From Volutella citrinella (taxonomy: Eukaryota > Ascomycota > Sordariomycetes > Hypocreales > Nectriaceae): a stretch of 64,000 nt of DNA. Below the pieces are notes generated by a model. It was not told where the DNA came from. It ran no database searches and saw only the letters and a list, made by a program, of their open reading frames with translations. The stretch spans positions 3,534,001 through 3,598,000 of the forward strand of contig JAWZSP010000002.1 in NCBI GenBank assembly GCA_034401135.1, given 5' to 3'. Made by a program: the position numbers and the translations under genes. Shown in pieces: positions 56,080 through 64,000 of the stretch (position 1 is the first letter of the stretch; the number at the start of each line of letters is the position of its first letter).

Positions 56080-58384
56080 TGCGCGCCTGGTGAAACAGTT
56101 CCCGCAAGTGTAGCTTCAATGTCCGACATGCCCACCCGGGGCGCACATTTTCCTTTGAGGGTATTTGAACGATTCGAGCTCCGTTAGGCGCCCAGAGGGT
56201 GCGGCTGAGATGTCCTGCATGCATGCATACACAAGGCAGGCCTTGGCGCACTGGGCGAAGCGCCAGGGTCTTGATAGGTAGATTCCGCCGATCCCAGTCT
56301 TTGGCTGTTGCATAGCCCATTTCGTCAGGCGACGTGCTTGTTATGGGGTGAGGGCATGAATCTATACGCTTCTGGGAGCTTTCTGTCAGCAACCTGGATT
56401 ATAATCCGCACTTCGTCCCATCTTTTTCCACTTACATGGTGTGGGTGTGCCAGCATGACCTGCACACTATTTTTGGCTCCACGACGTCCCGTCCCCTTAC
56501 TAGCGCCATTGTGTCCAGATGTTGTCCCCGCCCGCAGTGACCAGCAAAAGGGCGAGTCGATCAGACGAATCAAATCGCATAGGATGGCTGTCTGGGGTTG
56601 CGACCAGTGCGGTATCGCCTTCACCTCGGTGCGTGGGCTTCACTCATGGCATGTCTTGGCTGAAAATCCAAGGCATGGTATGCCCCCACGTATGCCAGGT
56701 GGATAATCAGCTCAGGAAGAGGTGATTATCGCCTATAGTCTCGACACACATTGCTCCTTTGCTCGACCGCGTTGGTTGGGTAGTCAAGGTAGTACTCCGT
56801 AATGCAGAAAGCAATAGCGCAACTGACTACTTTTGCCCAGGAACGCCACAAGAAAATCCCCGCCACAGCAAGGGAAACTGGAATCTTTCCTTAACCACAT
56901 CGTCTCGAGCCGTCGCGTCGATTATCCAATTGAGTAGTCTGGCCATGGCGTATCAGCATTCTTGATAATACCTCGGGATGTGGGGACGGAGATGCGTGGC
57001 CTTGTCTCACACCTCCCTGTACGCGTGTCCACCAGTCGAATATGCGGCCATCTCTCACCGGCCCATAAAGAGAAAGCCATTGAGGAACTTTTAGTTTCAG
57101 TTTCTGGCATGTCACAGCCTTAAATCGGGGCCGTGAAGCTATGACGCGCGAAACAAATGGGTGGGAACGACACGGACTTGCTCTCCGGGTCCGACAATAC
57201 GCGTTGGAATGCTAGCCCCTGAAACATCAGACTGGGGCGTGCATGTTTCGCACCGCGGATACTTAAGTAATTGAAGTTTCCGTACGATTTGTTTGAGGGA
57301 GACGCGTCTTTGGCCCTGTCATCTGTCCAGCATAATATTCGTCTCGCCCAGCCTCGAAAATCAGTCATCCGGCCCAATGCATCTGCACACACTCATAGTC
57401 TTCCTCTTTGTTGGTGGAATAACGGCCGGAATCACCCGTCAGCAGGTCAGGAGATGTCCAGTAAGCGAGTTTCCACACCGAATGAATGAGATGACCGGGC
57501 GCTGATAAGATGTGCTTCGCAGAGGAACCAGTTCTGGGACATTTGTGCTACAGGATGCCCTCCCACCTGCACGTCTGATCGGTATGCGGTATGCCAAAAG
57601 CCATGCAGGAAAAGGTGCAACTGCCTTCCTGGATATCTGTATAGTGAAGTCAGTTCCTCTTTCCGCTTCATTACAAGGGTGTGTGGCTGACTGGCGCCTG
57701 TTTTTCACAGTCCGGAGACTGCATTCGCCCGTCGGCGTGTCCAGAGCCTCCTAGCTTGCATACGGAGAGGACTAAGGCAAGTGATGTGATATCACCATCC
57801 CAGTATTTCTGATGAGGATGGAGAAAGATGGATTGCAACCAGATATACGGGCTCCAAGCCCGGGCCAGTGCTGTGCTGGGATGACTGGTCCGCGTGGTTC
57901 AGCCAAGGATTGAATGATTTCTCCGATTAAAACTTGGTCAGCCTGCGAGTCATGCAGATATGACGCCTAATTCCGGCACATTTGAAAGTCTTGGATGGAT
58001 GGGACTGCATTCCAGGGGTTTGCATGGGGGCGTTTTTGCATTTTGATCACCATCTTGGGTCTCTGCGTTGAGAATCGTCACAGTTTTGTTTGGCGTCCGA
58101 GGAAAGGGCGAAGATCCAAATCGATCAGTAAGCATACTAAGGTTATCAACGGCGATTCTTTGACACTCGAGTGATTGTATCTGCTCTGTTTGTTGTAAGT
58201 GAGGAAAGTTGGGATGGTGGAGGGGACGGTATTGTGGGGCTTGGGCACTGTACGACGGTGCTGCACGTGCCCCCACACTACAAGGTGGTACCCAGAGACA
58301 ACAACCACAACCGGACCTGCCTCATATTCAGTCATTCAACACGACTGCCGATCAACGATAGAAACACACTGCTTCGAACCAACC
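56080..58384. other. 2.3 kb divergent intergenic region
   Basis: Between the minus-strand CorA-like gene and the plus-strand Ap4A phosphorylase. Scattered short frames on both strands lack motifs. A frame ending at 55985 on the minus strand overlaps the first exon of the CorA-like gene in another frame and is not accepted. The last 200 bases are the leader of the phosphorylase. Confidence 0.5.
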
Positions 58385-59466
58385 ATGAGTCGTTTAAAGG
58401 CACCCTCGGCCCTCCCGGAACTTGTCAAGTCAGCCTTTGCCAAGGCTCTGTCCGAGGGCGAATTGCTCTATTTCCCCACCCAAGTCACCATCATCCACGC
58501 CGACAACATCCCCGTAAGCCCAAGCAAACCCGGCATGGTCACCAGACGGCCATCTTGCCCTCTCTAGCAGTCCTGTGGTACTGATATGTTTCCTAGTTTC
58601 AACTCAGGTTCTCGCCTGCGCTTGCCAACAAGCCCAAGGCACCGCCCAAGGACCAAGCCAAGCCCAACAAGCCGTTTGACCCATTTGCAAACCCTCCCCC
58701 AGCACTCCGGATTGCAGACATCGGGCCATCGCACTACCTCGTGCTCAACAAGTTTGCTGTGGTGCCGGAGCACTTTATCCTCGCTACTACTGAGTTCAAG
58801 GCCCAGACTCATGTCCTGGAGGCCGACGACCTGGAGGCCACGCTCGCCTGCATTGAAGCCTACGACAACGCCAGGAGGCCCGAGGACGAGACAGGCCGTG
58901 GCGATGGTCTGTTTGCCTTCTTCAACTGCGGTGACCACTCCGGGGCTAGCCAGCCACATCGTCACATCCAGCTCCTCCCGATCGCGAGGATGAGGGACGG
59001 CTTGGACGAGGACAGCCCCTGGGAGGTGCTTGCCGACAGCCTGAAATCACAATCTGCCCCTTTTCTTACATTTTCGGAGAGCATCCATCTGGGAATGCCT
59101 CGAGATGAGCTGCACTCCATCTACTTGAGACTCTTCCGCAAAGCGTACCAGGCTGTCGTCGGAGGGCCTGCGAGCGTGGAGGGCGAGGCTCCGACGCAAG
59201 GGGAGGCCAGGATAAGCTACAACATGGCAATGACAAGCAAGACTTTGGTTATATGCCCGCGACTAGCAGAGGGTACCAAGATCTTCGGCCAAGATGGGGA
59301 TACTGTCGGGTCGGTTTCACTCAATGGAGCCTTACTCGCTGGCACAGCGCTCGTTAAGAGTGAGCTGGAGTGGGAGACATTGAAAAGGGACAAGGATAGC
59401 CTCGTCGGAGTTCTTAAGGGAATTGGAATACCGGTTGAACACACCAGGGATTCGATTAGGCTGTAA
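58385..59466 (+). CDS. APA2: Ap4A phosphorylase (ATP adenylyltransferase)
   Basis: Two exons, 58385-58513 and 58597-59466 (83-nt intron, GTAAGC donor, TCCTAG acceptor), join in phase 0 to 332 residues. The catalytic HIT-like motif H164-R-H166-I-Q168 occurs within SQPHRHIQLLP, preceded by the conserved NCGDHSGASQPH. YLVLNKFAVVPEHFILAT and the C-terminal SYNMAMTSKTLVICPR are also family signatures. Length matches yeast Apa1 and Apa2 (about 320-325). The enzyme phosphorolyses diadenosine tetraphosphate to ADP and ATP, controlling this nucleotide in the cytosol. The yeast paralogs cannot be told apart here; the APA2 name follows common fungal annotation. Confidence 0.94.
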
Positions 59467-59928
59467 CGACAGACTTGGATTCAAAACTATCTTCTGCTGT
59501 GCAGCGAGGCTCGATGGGCGTCAAGCAAATTCAAGACGGAGAGATAATCCCATCGCAGACATTCGGAGAAATACTACTGCCTGGGTAGTGTACCTGGGAC
59601 TTCTAATAAGTACTGCCAGATAAACCTAGGCCAAATGCCGTAAAGGAGTGTTGGGTACAAAAATCAAGAACAAAGGGAAGAAGGCAAAGCAAGCAGGGAA
59701 AGAAGTAAACGAGGGAGGAGAAGGGAAAGAAAAAGAAGAAGAAGAAGCAGGAAAGAAAAAGGAAAAGCAGCAAAGGAGTGGAGGAAGAAAAAGCAAAACA
59801 AAAACCCAGTTGCAGACTCTCCCAAACCATCGCACTTGACAGTTCGCCGTCCTAGTGTCCCACTCTCTACCATCCCCCTTAGTCAGATACCAGTGATCAA
59901 GCTGGTCAACCATGTGTCACTTCATCGC
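59467..59928. other. Convergent intergenic region with purine-rich tract
   Basis: About 460 bases between two convergent genes. It contains a long plus-strand purine tract (see separate entry). The lysine/glutamate-rich frame across it is a product of that composition and is not accepted as a gene. Confidence 0.55.
59665..59805. repeat. Purine-rich low-complexity tract
   Basis: About 140 bases that are almost only A and G on the plus strand (GAAGAAG- and GGGAAAG-type repeats), lying between the ends of two convergent genes. Confidence 0.85.
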
Positions 59929-61595
59929 CTATAGCTTCGGCTTTGGGCTCGCCCGCTGGCGACGCTTGACTCCATTCATCTTGTCCCATTGGACGTGGCA
60001 GGTGGCTGAGCCGAACTTGTATCCCCCGTGCCTTGCAATGTACTGGGAGACCTTCTCCCAGGGGATCTTGGTGTCGGAGCCGTCACGAGGGGAGTAGAGC
60101 TCCACTGCCTCCTCAAGACATCTGATCTGCAGTATTAGTTTTAGATTATAGAGGCCAAATTTGCGTCCACCGTAGGCGACTTACATGAATGGACTTCCAC
60201 TCGGGGCGGCGCTTGCGCAGCTCCGGGCGCTTGGAGGCGTACCTCCAGCGGCCACGCAGGGTGGTGACCCGCATGTTATCGAGCTTGCCGAGCTTCAAGA
60301 TGTCGTTGTACTTGATGCCCTGGTTGCGGCATGCGACGATGAAGGCGTCAACCTCGTCTCTGTTGTCCCGGTTGATGAGAACGGGCAGGCCAGTCCCGTC
60401 CCTGAGGACTCCATCGGAGGAGAGGAAGACGATTTCACGTGGGTTGACAGATGGGCCGCCGGACTGGACGGATCCTGCTTCGCGCTTAACACTGGCAGGA
60501 GCACGAGCAGGGCCGGACTTGGCAGTGGTTGGAAGCTGACGCTCAGGGGAGCGGCTCGGCTGCGGGGAGCGGTAGAATCCGTAAGCGGAGGTGGTGTCGG
60601 GGCGTGCGACGTTGGGCTGGGTTGGAGTCATGCTGGGACCAAAAGCGATTGCGGGAGGGACATTTCCGGGAGTTCGCCAGACATTGGCGAGCGGAAGAGC
60701 GGGTGCTTTGCCAGGTGCTCCGTCTGGGAAATAACCGGCGTCGGACGGGGTCATTATGGCCATGGGGGCGATGCCGGAAGGCTCCTGGCCCAGTGCCATG
60801 AGTTGAGACTGCTGTCCCATGATTTGACGCTGCTGCTTGATGAGTTGGATGTGTTGCTTCATGAGGAGGGACTTTGTGGGATCAGTCAGCCAGAAGGGGT
60901 TGTTCAGTTGCTCGGGAATCTGCTGGGCGATCTGCTGGGGGGAGGCGGAAGCAGGAGGCATCATCATCTGTTGCTTCTCGAGTTCTGCCGGGGCAATACC
61001 TGAAGGGATGATGGAGATGGAGGGGGACATGGGGACCGAGAAGGGGAGGACGGGGGTCGGGGCAGACATCGGGGCAGACAGGAGATCAGAGGCGGTATCC
61101 AGAGGGGGGCAGGGGGCGTAGACACTCATGCTGGCAGCGCCTGCAGTCGGGATGGGTTCAATCGAGTTCATGGTCGTGGGGAGGCCGTGGGCAGCAGGGT
61201 AGTACTGGAGGACGTTTTCCCAGTCCGAGAGATCATCTTCATACTTAATGGTCGACTGATCAGGAGTCTCAACGTTGGTGGCAGGGGAGGCTCCCTATTG
61301 GAATTCTTGTCAGGAATGGGAACATGCTCAAAGATGGGAGGTTACGAACCGCAGGAGGGGAGAAGGTGGCAGAGGCGCCGCTGTCAGAGGAGGCATCAGA
61401 GAGAGTCATGCCGGCGAGGGGCTTCTCAAGCTTGGCCATGATGTTCTGGTCAGTGGGCAAGGTGACTCTGGTTGAGATGGGCAGCTGGGGAAGGTTGGCG
61501 CGGGAGAGCACGGGAGTATATCCCATGCGCGGCTGGTGCCAGTATTCATGGACCTTTCGGCCGTTGACATAGTTGACCGCCACGTTCTGACGCAT
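59929..61595 (-). CDS. Myb/SANT-like DNA-binding protein, putative transcription regulator
   Basis: Exons on the minus strand: 61595-61350, 61294-60185 and 60126-59929, with introns of 55 and 58 nt, all joining in phase 0 to 517 residues. The N-terminus (MRQNVAVNYVNGRKVHEYW) and the middle are low-complexity, rich in Pro, Met, Ser and Gln (for example LIKQQRQIMGQQSQLMAL). The C-terminal 140 residues are compact, basic and tryptophan-bearing, with two helical modules: EVDAFIVACRNQGIKYNDILK...TLRGRWRYA, and HIRCLEEAVELY...IPWEKVSQYIARHGGYKFGSATCHVQW. Regular Trp spacing and helix-turn-helix pattern suggest Myb/SANT- or trihelix-like DNA binding. Glutamine-rich flanks fit a regulator. The first intron's GTTCGT donor is weak. 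A leader intron is likely at 61716-61631. No target or ortholog is known to me. Confidence 0.78.
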
Positions 61596-62289
61596 TGTTG
61601 CTGGTGTTGTGTGTTGGTGATGCTTGTGATCTGTACAAAGCCGCTGTCAGAAAGCTGCAGGAAGGTGGAGGATGGGGCAAATGGGCAAAGGGGGGAAGGC
61701 TACTGGTGGAACTGACCTGTGTGTTTCCTGGCGGTGACGCTTAGACAAGTGCTTGTGCTTGTCGAAGCGGGTGTGTTGGTGTAGGTTGAAGCAGGAAGCC
61801 GTGTGCTTGTAGCAGCGGCCTTTATATGCTTCAAGGGAATGGAGAGCTGGTGGGGGTGGAAGTGGCAGGTGGGAGCTGCCAAGGGGAGAATGTGAAAGGA
61901 AGGGGGAGAGAAAAGAAGGATGAATGGATAAGGAAGTGAGTGGTTGTGCTGAGAAGAATAGCACAAGATTGCTTCTCAATGGAGGTCTGTAGCTTCCAGA
62001 GCCTGTAGGGACTCGAGGTAGCTACCGCCAACAATAGAGGAGTGCTCTAGGCTAGGGCTTAGGGGGGGCCAGGGGCCAAAGAGAGTGGAGTGTCTGGAGA
62101 CTGAGAAGTGTAAAGGCACAATGCCAGGGACTGTGAGAGAGAAGAGTGAAGGAGAGGAGAACAATGAGGTGAATGAGTTGTATTGAAGAGAGAGTGTCTT
62201 GTGAGTTGGGAATAATCTCTGGTTCTGAGGGAGGAAGGACCCCTTATTATAGTTTTTTCGATCCCCAAGTCCATCATCAGGATGACGAC

Positions 62290-62338
62290 CAGGACGAGCA
62301 CGAGCACGAGCATCAAGGACGAGCACGAGCATCAAGGG
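62290..62338. repeat. Direct repeat of a GACGAGCACGAGCATCAAG unit
   Basis: Two tandem copies of a unit containing GACGAGCACGAGCATCAAG, with an extra GAGCAC in the first, upstream of the Myb-like gene. Confidence 0.8.
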
Positions 62339-62704
62339 TGAGCACGGGGCGCGTTGCTCGTCCGCCTCACTTGATACCCATCTCAAGCCTCGGGGGCCTC
62401 GTAATGGCTATTCACAACTCGTCTTCCGTCCCCGTGGTGGACTGGAGGCGTCGACGGGAAGCAAGAGAATCCTGAAGCGTCGTCGTCACTGCAGGAAAAT
62501 CCATATTCGTCGTTTTTCGATCTCCTTGTCCCCACCATCCGCGATGCCAGACCCTGCTAGATCCATTACGTCCCGTACAGGGATGCGTTTATGAGGGTGG
62601 TCCGTGGTTGTCATATCTCTCTCTGTGGTGTTGTGAACCTGGTCGACTCTTGCTCGCTCGCTCTCAGCCCAGTGGCCAAAAGGAGGGGGCGTGAAAGTAG
62701 ACGG

Positions 62705-62800
62705 GAGACAACATGGAGACAACATGGAGACTACACTCAGACTACCTCGAGACTACATCGAGACTACATCGAGACAACATGGTGGAAACATGGAGATGAG
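62705..62800. repeat. 11-base tandem repeat, about nine imperfect units
   Basis: Alternating units GAGACAACATG and GAGACTACATC, each 10-12 bases, run for about 95 bases. Two unit types are interspersed. There are no spacers, so it is a minisatellite and not a CRISPR array. Confidence 0.9.
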
Positions 62801-63208
62801 TTGAGAAAAAGATGTATACAAGAGAGGTTTCCTGGTCCCTGGACTCAGTCGACGATGTTGGAGTCAACTTGTGAGTGGCTAGTGACCGTTGGACCCTCCC
62901 ACCCCCGGTGTGCCATGACGCCCTTCCACCGTTCCCCACGTGGATCTGGGTGTACTAAGATCGCCGGGAAATAAACCCCTGTGATCCGCAACAGGCCCCT
63001 CAGGGCTGTGCCTCATTGCCGCGTTTACATGCGACCACTACGGGACGGGAGCTCCCTAGACCCCGTGCCGTTGAGACTACTCGCGGGCTAAGCGTAAACG
63101 GCATCTTGCTACACCCGACTACTTCCAACAGCGTTAGTGCTGGCAATTTGAGGCGAGCAAATATCGTAGTCAGGCCTGGTGGCGAGTGAGGAGGGGAGAG
63201 GTAGGACA

Positions 63209-63250
63209 GTGGGTGTGAGAATGTGGGTGTGAGAATGTGGGTGTGAGAAT
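63209..63250. repeat. Three perfect copies of a 14-base unit
   Basis: GTGGGTGTGAGAAT is repeated three times without change, followed by a partial fourth copy starting at 63251. Confidence 0.95.
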
Positions 63251-63708
63251 GTGGGGAGATGGCGGGTGAGAAGATTGAGTGAGGCAAACACGGGTTCTCG
63301 CAGATTCTAGGTCGCAGAGTGAAGTCGCGACCCACCACGAGATACCTGACAGGTCCAGGTAAGCTCTGTCATGCTGCACCAAGGCAACTGGCCGCCAGGC
63401 ATACGGGCTCCTTGTGGCGGGGGAGATCCTCATGCGGCTGCCAGTCCGTCACGGCGCTCGCGAGCCCCATTTGTTCGTCGTCTTACTGCAGTGAGCATTC
63501 AAACGCCAGTTCCTATCAGATATCATACAAATCAAGGCACTCTGAGCGTTACATCACCCCTCCTCCACCTTCTCCCTGGCGTATAACCCCAGGGCCTCGA
63601 TCGGGGGGAGGGACGGGGAGGCGGAGAGGGGAGGGTGAGAGCTCATCTGCTCCGGGCAGCTTTCCAGTTTGCTGGGGAAGGCGGGACGGCTATCCGGCAC
63701 CCACCAAC

Positions 63709-63996
63709 ATGAGACGCAGCTCGAGGACGAGCAGCATAGGAGAGGACACGAGAAGACACGAGAAAGAGGCCGATGGCTTGCCGTCGTTGGCTGGTCCTGC
63801 TGATCTCTCGTTCCGTAATGCGCCGCGTTTCGACGTCCCGCGGACCAAGGCGCGGTCTAGTCGAAGCCTCATATGTAGAGATCCCATCTCAGAATTTCTT
63901 GCATACCAAGAGGCCGATAGCTGGACGCAGCGCGGTGGGAGAAGCAGCTTGCCGTTCGGATGGCTGCATGAGAGTGGTCAGGAGCTCAGCCTTTGA
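63709..63996 (+). CDS. Possible small hypothetical protein at the window edge
   Basis: An open frame of 95 codons from ATG 63709. It is rich in Arg, Ser and charged residues (MRRSSRTSSIGEDTRR, then APRFDVPRTKARSS and PISEFLAYQEADSWTQ). It has no recognisable domain, signal peptide or membrane helix. The composition is more protein-like than the surrounding frames, and it could be a complete short gene or the first exon of a gene running out of the window. Support is weak. Confidence 0.25.
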   Translation: MRRSSRTSSIGEDTRRHEKEADGLPSLAGPADLSFRNAPRFDVPRTKARSSRSLICRDPISEFLAYQEADSWTQRGGRSSLPFGWLHESGQELSL

Positions 63997-64000
63997 GGCC

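Larger units (their letters stand above)
61596..63708. other. Upstream region of the Myb-like gene with short tandem repeats
   Basis: About 2.1 kb. The left 600-700 bases are A/G-rich on the plus strand (C/T-rich in the direction of the minus-strand gene) and hold its leader, including a candidate leader intron 61716-61631 with a GTCAGT donor and CTGAC branch. Three tandem-repeat blocks follow at 62290, 62705 and 63209. No protein gene is supported. Confidence 0.5.

Noticed and set aside
62705..62800. CRISPR-like array
   Set aside because: The units are contiguous without spacers and the DNA is eukaryotic.

Overview
This window is nuclear DNA from a filamentous ascomycete, most likely a sordariomycete close to Hypocreales. 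The reasons are compact genes with few short introns (50-110 nt, GT..AG, CTAAC or CTGAC branch points), pyrimidine-rich leaders, long gene-poor spacers, and protein families typical of that group (GH55 glucanase, fungal DUF7704-like membrane protein, CorA-like C-terminal tails, F-box/WD40 proteins). There is no operon logic. I see no secondary-metabolite cluster, no recognisable transposase, no tRNA or rRNA gene and no CRISPR array. Exon joins were worked out by hand from reading-frame phase and splice consensus.

Layout. 1-8.2 kb: a DIP2/CPS1-type double adenylate-forming protein and a calcineurin-like phosphoesterase, both plus strand. 8.5-14.3 kb, minus strand: an APP1-type phosphatidate phosphatase and the ribosome-biogenesis helicase DRS1. 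14.9-18.4 kb, plus: an EB1 microtubule plus-end protein and the vacuolar SNARE VAM7. A 4.4 kb gene-poor spacer (with a 22-G homopolymer) precedes a proline-rich, coiled-coil membrane protein at 22.9-25.0 kb. 25.4-30.7 kb, minus: an F-box protein, a WD40-like protein whose start codon is split by an intron, and a RING-type protein. 31.2-34.8 kb, plus: splicing helicase PRP22, interrupted by one in-frame TGA. 35.2-37.8 kb, minus: a zinc alcohol dehydrogenase and a four-helix membrane protein. 41.0-43.3 kb, plus: an F-box/WD40 protein. A second large spacer (4.7 kb) leads to a secreted GH55 exo-beta-1,3-glucanase (47.9-50.3 kb). The 50.3-53.2 kb spacer holds an unusual series of related inverted-repeat cassettes. 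53.2-61.6 kb: a FIT/Scs3 lipid-droplet protein (+), a six-exon CorA-like membrane protein (-), Ap4A phosphorylase (+) and a Myb-like DNA-binding protein (-). The right end carries three short tandem-repeat blocks and a possible small ORF.

The genes are mostly housekeeping: RNA processing (DRS1, PRP22), lipid metabolism (DIP2/CPS1, APP1, FIT), membrane traffic and cytoskeleton (VAM7, EB1), ubiquitin ligation (two F-box proteins, one RING) and cell-wall glucan turnover (GH55). No shared pathway is evident. The strongest anomalies are the nonsense codon in PRP22, the cassettes at 50.96-52.26 kb, the split start codon at 28.8 kb, and two open frames that extend beyond annotated ends (GH55 3' side, F-box/WD40 5' side).
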